From: Verrucomicrobiia bacterium
Lineage (GTDB): Bacteria; Verrucomicrobiota; Verrucomicrobiia; Limisphaerales; JADLHS01
Assembly: GCA_011525685.1 (NCBI GenBank)
Contig: WYBW01000009.1
Coordinates: 16,135 to 80,134, forward strand
Reading direction: 5' to 3'
Length of the DNA stretch: 64,000 bases
A program made the translations under genes and the position numbers. This document shows positions 43,859-52,401 of this stretch, piece after piece. Numbering within the stretch: position 1 is the stretch's first letter; each line of letters opens with the position of its first letter. Below the pieces are notes generated by a model. It was not told the origin of the DNA and searched no databases. It was given only the letters and a program-made list of their open reading frames with translations.

Positions 43859-44682
43859 AAATCAGGGTTGGGCGCATCGGCGGTGAAGTATTCCACCGAA
43901 CAATAGGGTCGTTCGGCCAGAATTCGATGGTGGGTCAAACCGGCTGCCTGCACCAGTCGGCGGCAGTTGGTTATGTCCACCAGATGATGATGCAACTCCA
44001 TGACCAGCCCGCGCGTCTTGCGGAGGAGGTCGGGATAATTCCTCAGCACCGCCTCCTCGGAGCCCTCGATGTCGCACTTCACCAAATCAATGGTTTCCCA
44101 CCGTCGAGTCAGTTCCATCAAATCCACGTAGCCCACCTTGGGTGCCGTGCCGGAAGCCGCCGCCACGACCCGAGTCATCCCATGTGAGGCACTCTGCTGG
44201 ATCGCGGCGTTGCCGGAGCGTTCTCCAGCCAGGCCATGCACCAATTGAAGCTGGCCGGCGAAGGAGCCAACGCGCGAGCGCAACTCCTGAAAATTCCTGG
44301 GGCTGCCCTCCACACAACAGATCTCCAGCGGCGCGGTCACATTCAACAGGTGACGAAGATGCAGCGCCCGCAGTGCGAAGAAGCCGACGTTCGCGCCCAG
44401 GTCCAGGATTCGCACCGGACCGCCACCAGTCGCCTGACTCAGTGTGTCCCGCAACGGCGGATCATATTCGTTCTCGACAAAGATGTCGTTGTAGATGCCC
44501 CAATCGGCCGGGGATTTCACGCGCAGCACGATGCCGGAGGCCAGTTTCCACTCCAGCTTCATCCGGGTGAGCAGCAGCGCATGAAGATGGTTCTGCGCCT
44601 GCCAACAGGCGCTTTTCCATCTGCGTTCCAATCCAGCTCGCAAATTCATAATGACAACCACTGCATCATCCTGCGCGTCCAT
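43855..44682 (-). CDS. FkbM-family methyltransferase
   Basis: 275 residues. The FkbM pattern is present: NDIFVENEYDPPL, VRILDLGANVGFFALRALHL (SAM site), EICCVEGSPRNFQELRSRV, DLVKCDIEGSEEAVLRNYPDLLRKTRGLVMELHHH. FkbM enzymes O-methylate sugar hydroxyls. The ATG at 44649 is an alternative start. First of a coupled pair with the next methyltransferase. Confidence 0.85.
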   Translation of the reverse strand: MDAQDDAVVVIMNLRAGLERRWKSACWQAQNHLHALLLTRMKLEWKLASGIVLRVKSPADWGIYNDIFVENEYDPPLRDTLSQATGGGPVRILDLGANVGFFALRALHLRHLLNVTAPLEICCVEGSPRNFQELRSRVGSFAGQLQLVHGLAGERSGNAAIQQSASHGMTRVVAAASGTAPKVGYVDLMELTRRWETIDLVKCDIEGSEEAVLRNYPDLLRKTRGLVMELHHHLVDITNCRRLVQAAGLTHHRILAERPYCSVEYFTADAPNPDL

Positions 44683-44782
44683 TCAACGGGGGGCCAAACC
44701 GGCTCGACCCGCGATGACTTTCCGCTCGGTGCGGAAAGCCACCTGGGGCCAGCACCCCTGTTCATACAGCGCAACATCCCGT

Positions 44783-46294
44783 TCATGATTCAGGCGCGTG
44801 ACCCTTCGCGCCAGCCCTGTTTGCCTGGCCTGTCCCCCGGAAGTTTCCCAGCAACCCCTGCCACCGGTGGCGCAGTAAAACGGCAACGAGCACCGCCGCG
44901 TGCAGCCCTGCCGGCAAAATCAACCAGGCCGAGTCGCGCTTGAACGCCAAGTACGAGAGCGCGAAGGCACCGCCGACCAGACCGTGCATTCCAATCGCGG
45001 CCCACACCCAGCCACTGAGCCAGCCGCGGGCGCCGACCAGGCGGCCGGCAAACAAGTCCTGCGCAACGCAGGCCACCCGGCTCGCCAAAAATCCCCATGC
45101 CACGCCCACCACGCCCGCCGCGTGCCAGCCGATCCAGGCCCCCGCCGCCGCCAGCAAAGCGCCGGTGACCGTGAACCCCAGCGCCGTGCCCACGCGATTG
45201 AGCGCGCTCAGTTGCGAGGAAGAAACCCCTGCGATGGAGTTCAGGCAATACGCGAGAATGATCGGCGTGAACAGCGGTGCCGCTCGTGCCCCGTCTTCCG
45301 CGCCCAGCCAGAGCCGCAGCAACACCGGATGCCAGACGGCCACCCACGCGGCGGCGACCAAATACCATCGCGTGAGGAAGCTGAACATCTCGTCGAAAAT
45401 GGCCGTGGTGGCCGCCTCCCGGCCACCGCCGACGGCGCGGTTCGTGTTGTGAAACACCGGTCCCATCACCGCCGCGCCCAATCCCTGCAGCCGCATTCCC
45501 ACATTGCTGCAAATCGAGTATAACGTGAAGCCGGCCGCCGGCGCCAGCCGGCCGAGAATCAACCGGTCCAGCGACCCGAGCATCGAGTTGACCACGAGCG
45601 ACACAAAAGTTTTTCCCGTGTAAGCCGCCATCTCGCGCCCGCGCGCGAGGCTGGCATGGCGCAGATCGAACCCGATTTGATGATGCCGGCGGGCGTGCCA
45701 GACGAGCAGTCCTAATTGCAGCAACCCGACCAACGCCGCCCAGATGGTGATCCACAGCGGATTGCCGGTGCGCCAGGCGATCCAAATGGCCGGGATCACC
45801 TGGAGCAAACTGCAAGCGGTCCGCAGCAGGCTGGTAAATTGGAAATCCAGATGCGCCTGCAGCAAGACGATCCAGAACTGCCCGTAGTAATTGAGGAACA
45901 GACTGACCCCCCCGACCACGAACAGCGCGCGCAACAGCGCGTGATGCTCCGGCGCGGCATTGAACCACTGCGGACCAATGAACACGCCGGAAATGGCAAG
46001 TGCGGCGCCCACCACCATCAGCAGGGGAAGCGCGATCAAGTTGCCGGTGCCCCAGTATTCACGCACCGCAGCACGGTCGCCCCGGCCCAAAGCCATGCCG
46101 ACGTAACGCGTCACCGCGATCCCCAGGCCCAGATCGGCAAAACCAAACAAGCCCGAGAAGACCATCAGGTAAAACCACAAGGCATACATCTCCTCGCCGA
46201 GAAATCGCAGGAACAGCGGCACCGAGAAGAGATTCACCGCCGAAACCACCACCAACGGCGTCATGCCCCAGAGGAACTGCCGCTTCAGGTTCAT
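44783..46294 (-). CDS. Polysaccharide flippase (Wzx-like)
   Basis: 503 residues with about 12-14 transmembrane helices, MATE/Wzx-type: MNLKRQFLWGMTPLVVVSAVNLFSVPLFLRFLGEEMYALWFYLMVFSGLFGFADLGLGIAVTRYVG is the usual start of oligosaccharide flippases. It would move lipid-linked glycan units across the inner membrane for the ligase/polymerase-like protein at 34926. The ATG at 46294 is preferred to 46357, because the extra residues are not hydrophobic. Last clear member of the glycan cluster. Confidence 0.85.
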   Translation of the reverse strand: MNLKRQFLWGMTPLVVVSAVNLFSVPLFLRFLGEEMYALWFYLMVFSGLFGFADLGLGIAVTRYVGMALGRGDRAAVREYWGTGNLIALPLLMVVGAALAISGVFIGPQWFNAAPEHHALLRALFVVGGVSLFLNYYGQFWIVLLQAHLDFQFTSLLRTACSLLQVIPAIWIAWRTGNPLWITIWAALVGLLQLGLLVWHARRHHQIGFDLRHASLARGREMAAYTGKTFVSLVVNSMLGSLDRLILGRLAPAAGFTLYSICSNVGMRLQGLGAAVMGPVFHNTNRAVGGGREAATTAIFDEMFSFLTRWYLVAAAWVAVWHPVLLRLWLGAEDGARAAPLFTPIILAYCLNSIAGVSSSQLSALNRVGTALGFTVTGALLAAAGAWIGWHAAGVVGVAWGFLASRVACVAQDLFAGRLVGARGWLSGWVWAAIGMHGLVGGAFALSYLAFKRDSAWLILPAGLHAAVLVAVLLRHRWQGLLGNFRGTGQANRAGAKGHAPES

Positions 46295-46576
46295 GGGGGA
46301 TTGACGGTCTGCCTCGACCCCTGAGTTGAAGGCTGTGGTTTCGCGACGTCCGAGCAAGCGCCGGCCGAGCCGGGTTGCCGTTGTTCCACTGGATTAGGCA
46401 CGCGCGACTCAGATTGCTGGACCAAACCAGACGTGGCCGGCAAATGGCAAGAGGAGAGAAGCAGCATCAAACCCGGTTCGCTCATTGGCAAAGCATGTTT
46501 TCCACGAGGGCGATTATCCAACAGGAAGCGCTTCGGCACGTCAACGTTGGTGATGCGGTCGAACCAGGGGTGATAC

Positions 46577-47725
46577 TCAACGTTTTGAGTCCCGCAGGTT
46601 TCCGGTGTTTCGTTGATTGCCCCGGAACTTGGGCCAGGGTGTCGTGGCCAGAGGCGAATTCCCGCGGATGGCCACCAGCCCAAACGTCATGCCGGGCAGG
46701 TAAATCGTCCCGGTATTCCCGATGTTCGGTGCGCCGCCACCGCTCGGGAAGATGTAATGGATCCAACGATGATTCCGTTCGTGGTCGTAGTTGACCACTT
46801 GGCCATGGCGAAAGGGGAAAATCACCGAACCATCCGCCGCCACCGCCGCCGCTCCGTCCATTTCCGCCTTCCCGCGAAACCACTTCTGCTGGCCTTCGGC
46901 CGTAATTGCCCATAGCCCGTCGCTGGATGACAGGAAAATCATTCCGTTAAACCCAATCACCGGCGAGCCTTCGCGAGTGCTCAAGGTCTGCAACTTCCAA
47001 ATCAGACTTCCATCCCCGTTAATCGCATAAAGAAAACCGTCCACGGAACTGAAGTAGATTCGGCCTTCCCAATCCAACGCCGGCGAGGAAACGATCGGGC
47101 CACCGGTCAAAAACTCCCATCGCTTCTGGCCATCGGGCGACAAGGCGTAGAACTTGCGGTCGTGCGAGCCAAAATAGACCGTCCCTTCCTCGCCGATGGC
47201 GGGCGAGGAAACCACCGGACCGCCCGTTCGAAATTCCCAAGCCTTTCCTCCGTCCGCTTTCAAAGCATAGAGGTGACGATCCCACGAGCCGAAATAGACC
47301 ATTCCGTCGTGGGCAAGCGCCGGAGAGGAATCCACCCAGGCACCCGTCTTGAAATCCCATTTCTTCCGGCCATCGGCGGCGAGCGCGTAAAATTTCCGGT
47401 CGCGCGAGCCGAAATGGATCGTCCCATCCGCGGCAATCGCCGGCGAGGACTTGATCTCGCGTCCGGCGCGGAAGACCCACTTTTTCGAGCCGTTCGGATT
47501 CACTGCCCAAAGCCGGCCATTGAAGGTGCCAAAATAAATCGTTCCGTCCGGGCCGATGGCGGGGGAGGAGTCGCTCTGGCTTTGCGCGTTGAACACCCAT
47601 TCGTTGGTCGCCTCCTGGGCGGGCAAGCCCCACAACAATCCTCCCAACAGTGCCACCGCGCACAGCACGAGCCGCCACAGTCTTGGTGCTGGGGCGGTGC
47701 TGCAGCCTCGCGGCGGTGCAATCAT
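46577..47725 (-). CDS. Secreted PQQ-like beta-propeller protein
   Basis: 382 residues from the ATG at 47725, with a signal peptide (RLVLCAVALLGGLLWGLPAQ). About seven repeats of 40 residues, each with a SSPAIG.DGTIYFGS.DR.FYAL..DG.K.W.F motif, as in PQQ-dependent dehydrogenase-like or outer-membrane BamB-like propellers. No PQQ-binding catalytic residues can be assigned, so it is more likely a structural or ligand-binding propeller. The frame from 47737 starts at TTG and is not favoured. It is divergent from the ABC exporter genes. Confidence 0.8.
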   Translation of the reverse strand: MIAPPRGCSTAPAPRLWRLVLCAVALLGGLLWGLPAQEATNEWVFNAQSQSDSSPAIGPDGTIYFGTFNGRLWAVNPNGSKKWVFRAGREIKSSPAIAADGTIHFGSRDRKFYALAADGRKKWDFKTGAWVDSSPALAHDGMVYFGSWDRHLYALKADGGKAWEFRTGGPVVSSPAIGEEGTVYFGSHDRKFYALSPDGQKRWEFLTGGPIVSSPALDWEGRIYFSSVDGFLYAINGDGSLIWKLQTLSTREGSPVIGFNGMIFLSSSDGLWAITAEGQQKWFRGKAEMDGAAAVAADGSVIFPFRHGQVVNYDHERNHRWIHYIFPSGGGAPNIGNTGTIYLPGMTFGLVAIRGNSPLATTPWPKFRGNQRNTGNLRDSKR

Positions 47726-47963
47726 TCTGGAATGCAACTTGGCGGGATTCTATTCACGGGCGAACCGCGGCGCAACGACCCAAATTTTTGTTGGCGCGCG
47801 TTGGGGAGGCTCAAATTGAGTTCACTTCCCGGCTTGCACGGAACATCATCCTCAAGCCGACCGCGGGATTCCGGCGCAAAGTGGACCGTCGGGTCTGAAC
47901 GAGCCACCGGCTGGAAAGGTTTGGCAGGAACGATTTGGATGGGTCAACCGCGCGCAAGAGCAA

Positions 47964-48482
47964 GTGATCAAACATGCTGACAACCGGAGTTGGTGGAACC
48001 AGGCGCTCCTGGTGCCATTGGTTCTTGTCGCGCTGCTTCTCCTGCCGCTCATGGCGATTGGGTATGGGCTGTGGCACTTTGGATTGCTTGCCTCGATTTG
48101 GACCTTCTGGCGTGCGAAAGGGCGCAAGGTGCTGTTCGTTTATTCCGACAGCCCGAACTGGCAGGAATATGTCGAACAGAACATTCTTCCCCGGCTGGAG
48201 GACAGCGCAGTGATTCTCAACTGGTCACACCGGGCGAAGTGGAGTCATTCCCTGGCAGTGCTTGCCTTCCAGCACTGGGGTGGGACGGAAGACTTCAATC
48301 CCTTGGGGGTGATTTTCAGACCGTTCAAACGAACCAAGGTGTTTCGCTTCCACCAATCCTTTCTCGATTTCAAACATGGCAGACCCGCCGACCTCAAAAA
48401 GCTGGAGGCGGAGTTTTTCACCTTGGTCGGGAGCGCCGGGGGAACGTACAGGTTGAACGAACCAGGGCAAACGACGACATGA
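47964..48482 (+). CDS. Small membrane protein of unknown function, coupled to the ABC exporter
   Basis: 172 residues from a GTG at 47964. The N-terminal part has one or two hydrophobic segments (ALLVPLVLVALLLLPLMAIGYGLWHFGLLASI), and the rest is soluble (GRKVLFVYSDSPNWQEYVEQNILPRLEDSAVILNWSHRAKW...). No family was recognised. Its TGA overlaps the ATG of the ABC ATPase (ATGA), so the two are translated together. The start is uncertain, as no Shine-Dalgarno or ATG is near. Confidence 0.55.
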   Translation: MIKHADNRSWWNQALLVPLVLVALLLLPLMAIGYGLWHFGLLASIWTFWRAKGRKVLFVYSDSPNWQEYVEQNILPRLEDSAVILNWSHRAKWSHSLAVLAFQHWGGTEDFNPLGVIFRPFKRTKVFRFHQSFLDFKHGRPADLKKLEAEFFTLVGSAGGTYRLNEPGQTTT

Positions 48483-49417
48483 TCCACTGTGAAAAGCTTA
48501 CCAAACGCTTCGGCCATTTCACGGCGGTGGATCACGTTTCTTTTTCCGTGGGCAAGGGTTCGATCTTCGGCTTCCTCGGTCCGAACGGCTCGGGCAAATC
48601 CACCGTCATTCGCATGTTGTGCGGCTTGCTGGAACCCAGCGAAGGCCGGGCGACCGTCGCGGGATTCGACGTGGCCCGGGAAACCGACCAGATCAAGAGT
48701 CTCATCGGCTACATGTCGCAAAAGTTCTCGCTGTACGACGAGTTGACGGTGCATGAAAACCTGACGTTTTACAGCCGCCTCTACGGGCTGCGCGGCGCGG
48801 CGCTGGCGCAACGGCGCGAGGAACTCATTGCCATGACGCATCTGAAACCGTACCTGAACCGGCGGGCGGCGTTGCTGTCCGGCGGCTGGCGACAACGGCT
48901 GGCCATGGCGTGTTCACTCGTACACCAGCCGCAGGTGCTGTTTCTGGACGAACCGACGGCGGGGATTGATCCGGTGGCGCGGCGTGAGTTGTGGGATTTG
49001 CTGTTCGAGTTTTCCAGTCACGGCATCACCCTCTTCGTCACGACGCACTACATGGACGAGGCGGAACGGTGCTCGCACGTCGGCTACATTTACCTGTCCA
49101 AGTTGGTGGTGTGCGGCGAACCGGATGATCTCAAGCAATTGCCGGTGGTGAATCCGCCCGGCACGCGGCGGATAGACGTAACCTGCGATCACGTCACCGT
49201 GGGCTTGCAGGCGGTGCGGCGGCTGCCCGGTGTGCGCACGGCGACAGTGTTCGGCCAATCCATGCACTTGCTGATCGAAGAAGGCATGTCGGAAGATGTG
49301 CTCCGCGAGGCATTGGCGAGGCACAACATTCCGCACGCCGACATCCGACCCATCGCGCCGTCGCTGGAGGATGTGTTTGTGGCGCTGACCAACAACCCGA
49401 ACGGCGAGACGCAATGA
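48479..49417 (+). CDS. ABC transporter ATP-binding protein
   Basis: 312 residues from the ATG at 48479. Walker A GPNGSGKST, signature LSGGWRQRLAMACSLV, Walker B VLFLDEPTAGIDP, H-loop FVTTHYMDEAERC. The sequence resembles the ATPases of ABC-2-type exporters such as YbhF/drrA-like systems. The C-terminus carries a DrrA-type regulatory extension (VTVGLQAVRRLPGVRTATVFGQSMHLLIEEG). It serves the ABC-2 permease 124 bases downstream. No HlyD-like adaptor is encoded between them. Confidence 0.9.
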   Translation: MIHCEKLTKRFGHFTAVDHVSFSVGKGSIFGFLGPNGSGKSTVIRMLCGLLEPSEGRATVAGFDVARETDQIKSLIGYMSQKFSLYDELTVHENLTFYSRLYGLRGAALAQRREELIAMTHLKPYLNRRAALLSGGWRQRLAMACSLVHQPQVLFLDEPTAGIDPVARRELWDLLFEFSSHGITLFVTTHYMDEAERCSHVGYIYLSKLVVCGEPDDLKQLPVVNPPGTRRIDVTCDHVTVGLQAVRRLPGVRTATVFGQSMHLLIEEGMSEDVLREALARHNIPHADIRPIAPSLEDVFVALTNNPNGETQ

Positions 49418-49454
49418 AGCACGAAAACACGAGGCCTGGTTCGGCCACCGGGTT

Positions 49455-49535
49455 TCTTGATCTTAATCCTGTTCTTGCTCCTAATCCCTTCGGTCCGGAG
49501 AACAAGATCAAGATGAAGATCAAAAGCGAGAGGGG
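49455..49535. repeat. Imperfect inverted repeat of GATCTT units
   Basis: A TTCTTGATCTTAATCCTGTT string and, about 40 bases later, GAACAAGATCAAGATGAAGA form an imperfect hairpin in the 124-base gap between the ABC ATPase and the permease. It is followed by an AGGGGGAG Shine-Dalgarno for the permease. It could influence relative expression of the two genes or be a dispersed repeat. Confidence 0.6.
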
Positions 49536-49541
49536 GAGCGA

Positions 49542-50663
49542 ATGAAACCTCCGTTCCGCGGCTTCACCGCCGTCCTGCTCAAGGAATTCACGGTCGTCTT
49601 TCGCGACCCGACGACGCTGTTCTTCATGTTCTTCCCGCCGCTGATCCAGATCGTCGCGTTCGGATTCGCGCTGGACAATGACGTGAAGCACATGGCCACG
49701 GTGGTGTTGAACGAAGACCGCACGACGGAAAGCCGGCAGTTGGTGGAGAAGTTCGTGAACACGCAGACTTTCCGGGTCGTGGGCGAGGTGCAAAGCGTGG
49801 ACGAACTCTCGGCGGCGATCCGCGAGGGCAAGGCTTACGTGGGCCTGCAAATCCCGCCGGATTTCACGCGCAACCTGAACGCCGGCCGCGGCGCGCACGT
49901 GCAGGTGCTGATTGACGGGTCGAGTTCCACGATCGCCTTGCAGGCGCTGCAAACCGCCATGGGCCTCGCCTTGCGTGAGTCGCTCCTCACCACGATGAGG
50001 GAGGCCCGCCGAACCGAAATGCCCGTCGAGGTGCGACCCCAAATGCTTTACAACCCGACGATGGAGAGCGCGCACTTCTTCGTGCCCGGCGTGATGGGCA
50101 TTGCGCTGCAAATTGCCACCGTGTTCGCCACGGCGCTGTCGGTCGTGCGCGAGCGCGAGCGCGGCACGCTGGAGAATCTGCTCGTCGCGCCGCTGTCCCG
50201 CTCCGGTTTCATGCTGGGCAAGCTGACGCCGTATCTGTGCATCTCGACGACGATGGCCGCCGGCATTTTCGTCGTGGCGCGGTGGATTTTCGGAATTCCC
50301 ATCCGCGGCGACCTTGGCGCGCTGTTTCTCGCGGTGTTTCTTTATGTCTTCACCCTGTTGAGCCTCGGGCTGCTGATTTCGACGCGCGCCCAGAACCACA
50401 TGCAGGCGCTGCAAATGACCATGGCGCTGCTGCTGCCGGCGGTCTTTTTCTCCGGATTCATCTTTCCCATCGAGACGATGCCCGCGTTCTTCCAATGGAT
50501 CAGCACGCTGATTCCGGCGACGTATTTCATCGAGCTGATGCGGGCCATCATGCTGCGCGGGGCGAGCTTTCAGGATTTCTGGATGCACTTTGTCATCCTG
50601 GGAGGAATGGGCCTGGTGCTGTTTGCCCTGTGCGCGTTGCGATTCAAACAGCGCATCGCATGA
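49542..50663 (+). CDS. ABC-2 type transporter permease
   Basis: 373 residues. One N-terminal helix (DPTTLFFMFFPPLIQIVAFGFAL), a large extracytoplasmic loop of about 150 residues, then five helices (MGIALQIATVFATALSVVRERERGTLENLLVAPLSRSGFMLGKLTPYLCI...). This is the YbhR/YbhS class. AGGGGGAG lies 4 bases upstream of the ATG, an unusually strong Shine-Dalgarno for this window. It overlaps the following DUF983 gene by 4 bases. Substrate unknown; these exporters often move drugs or lipids. Confidence 0.9.
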   Translation: MKPPFRGFTAVLLKEFTVVFRDPTTLFFMFFPPLIQIVAFGFALDNDVKHMATVVLNEDRTTESRQLVEKFVNTQTFRVVGEVQSVDELSAAIREGKAYVGLQIPPDFTRNLNAGRGAHVQVLIDGSSSTIALQALQTAMGLALRESLLTTMREARRTEMPVEVRPQMLYNPTMESAHFFVPGVMGIALQIATVFATALSVVRERERGTLENLLVAPLSRSGFMLGKLTPYLCISTTMAAGIFVVARWIFGIPIRGDLGALFLAVFLYVFTLLSLGLLISTRAQNHMQALQMTMALLLPAVFFSGFIFPIETMPAFFQWISTLIPATYFIELMRAIMLRGASFQDFWMHFVILGGMGLVLFALCALRFKQRIA

Positions 50664-51100
50664 AACCGCCACGGACCATGGCCGATCCGATTCCGAGACT
50701 GCGAACCCTGCTCTGGCGGGGATTGCGACGGCGATGCCCGCAATGCGACCGCGGACCGATTTTCAAGGGTTGGATCAAGATGCACGACCGCTGCTCAAGC
50801 TGCGGACTGCAATACTTGCCGGATCAGGGCGATCTGTGGGCATACCTCGTGGCGGTTGACCGGGCGCTGTTCATTTTTCCGCTGATCGTGATGATTTACT
50901 TCCGCCTTTATGTGCAGGACATCCGGTGGTTTTACCTGGTCGCGGGGGTGCTGCTGGTTCTGTTCGTCGGCACGTTGCCACAACGCAACGGGATGGCGCT
51001 CGGGGCGGATTACCTCATTCGGCGCAAGTGGGGCGACCTCTCGGAGGCGGAACTCCGACGCGAATCCGGTGATCCGCCGCCACAAACGCCGCCGCTTTAG
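50660..51100 (+). CDS. DUF983 membrane protein
   Basis: 146 residues. Two CxxC pairs (RRRCPQCDRGPIF and RCSSCGLQY) followed by two hydrophobic helices (VDRALFIFPLIVMIYFRLYV, WFYLVAGVLLVLFVGTLP) match DUF983. The function is unknown; zinc binding by the four Cys is plausible. The ATG lies inside the end of the ABC permease (ATGA overlap), so it is translated with it. Confidence 0.85.
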   Translation: MKPPRTMADPIPRLRTLLWRGLRRRCPQCDRGPIFKGWIKMHDRCSSCGLQYLPDQGDLWAYLVAVDRALFIFPLIVMIYFRLYVQDIRWFYLVAGVLLVLFVGTLPQRNGMALGADYLIRRKWGDLSEAELRRESGDPPPQTPPL

Positions 51101-52392
51101 CGAGGCGCGCGACTCGCCGCGTCCAGTTCCGGCGGTAGATAGGTGATGATGCGGGCGCTGCGCCGGTACATGAAATAGGAATAAGTCCATTGCATCAGCA
51201 CAAAGAGTTTGTTGCGGAAGCCGATGAGGAAAATGAGGTGAACGAACAACCACGCCAGCCAGGCGAACCAGCCGGACATCTTCAACCTGCCAATCATCGC
51301 CACCGCCGCGGAACGGCCGATCGTGGCCATCGTGCCCTTGTCGCGATACTTGAATGGCGAGCGTTGCGCGCGACCCGCGCCCGGGGTCAATTCGTCGTCA
51401 ATGATCCGCGCCACGTGCCGGGCCATCTGCATGGCTGCCGGTGAGACACCCGGCACGGGTTTGCCGTTCTTCTGGAGCACGAGCGCCAGGTCACCAATCG
51501 CGAACACTTCCGGATGGCCGGGCAGGCTGAGGTCGGCATTCACCTTCACCCGGCCGGCTTTGTCGAGTTCGACGCCGAGTCTCTGCGTGAGCGGCGAAGC
51601 CGAAACGCCCGCGGCCCAAAGAATGTTTTCCGCTTGAATCACCTCGCCGTCGTTGAGTTCGACCTCGCCCTGGCGAATCTCTTTCACACGCGTCGAGGTG
51701 CGAACCTGGACGCCAAGATTCCGCAACTGGCGCAGGGCGCTTTGCGCCAGATCCGGCGGCAAATGCGAGAGCACCACCGGGGCGGCCTCGATCAAAATGA
51801 TCCGCGCCTGGCCGGGGTCAATGCGCCGGAACTCGCGCCGGAGAACGGTGCGCGCCAGTTCGGCGAACGAGCCGGCAAGCTCCACCCCCGTCGGTCCGCC
51901 GCCGACAATCACGATCGTCATGAGTTTCTGGCGGACTTCAGGATCGCAGACGGTTTCCGCCTTCTCGAACGCCAGCAACACGCGGCTGCGGATGCGCAGG
52001 GCGTCGTCGAGCGTCTTCAATCCGGGCGCGAACTGTTCCCACTCCGGATGCCCGAAGTAACTGGTGCAACCACCCAGCGCCAGCACCAGGTAGTCGTAGG
52101 ACTGCGTGGTCATCTCGAGCAACACCCGCTTGTTTGCGAGGTCGAAATCCACGACCTTGTCCAGCAGCACCACGACGTTGCGGCGGCGGAGTATGGAGCG
52201 GATGGGTTGGGCAATGTCCGGCGCGGAGAGGCCGGAAGCGGCCACCTGGTAGAGCAACGGCTGGAACAAATGATGATTGGTGCGGTCCACCAGCGTCACC
52301 CGCGCGGATGGATGTCGGAAGTGCTGGCAGAAGGTCAGGCCGCCGAAGCCGGCGCCCAGCACGAGAACATGCGGGTTCTTTTTATCTGACAC
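51097..52392 (-). CDS. ndh: Type II NADH:quinone dehydrogenase
   Basis: 431 residues, FAD-dependent NDH-2. N-terminal FAD fold [18 protein letters not shown]; second nucleotide fold [23 protein letters not shown]-terminal FAD contact [10 protein letters not shown]; membrane-attachment helices near the C-terminus ([33 protein letters not shown]). It feeds electrons from NADH to quinone without proton pumping. The start is taken as the GTG at 52392, the first start giving the conserved N-terminus; it leaves only 9 bases to the divergent RlmI start. The larger frame from 53103 is antisense to RlmI and spurious. Confidence 0.9.
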   Translation of the reverse strand: MSDKKNPHVLVLGAGFGGLTFCQHFRHPSARVTLVDRTNHHLFQPLLYQVAASGLSAPDIAQPIRSILRRRNVVVLLDKVVDFDLANKRVLLEMTTQSYDYLVLALGGCTSYFGHPEWEQFAPGLKTLDDALRIRSRVLLAFEKAETVCDPEVRQKLMTIVIVGGGPTGVELAGSFAELARTVLRREFRRIDPGQARIILIEAAPVVLSHLPPDLAQSALRQLRNLGVQVRTSTRVKEIRQGEVELNDGEVIQAENILWAAGVSASPLTQRLGVELDKAGRVKVNADLSLPGHPEVFAIGDLALVLQKNGKPVPGVSPAAMQMARHVARIIDDELTPGAGRAQRSPFKYRDKGTMATIGRSAAVAMIGRLKMSGWFAWLAWLFVHLIFLIGFRNKLFVLMQWTYSYFMYRRSARIITYLPPELDAASRAPR

Positions 52393-52401
52393 GCAATCAG
52401 A

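Noticed and set aside
49194..50672. 492-codon minus-strand frame
   Set aside because: Antisense to the ABC permease; highly charged His/Arg-rich translation typical of a shadow.
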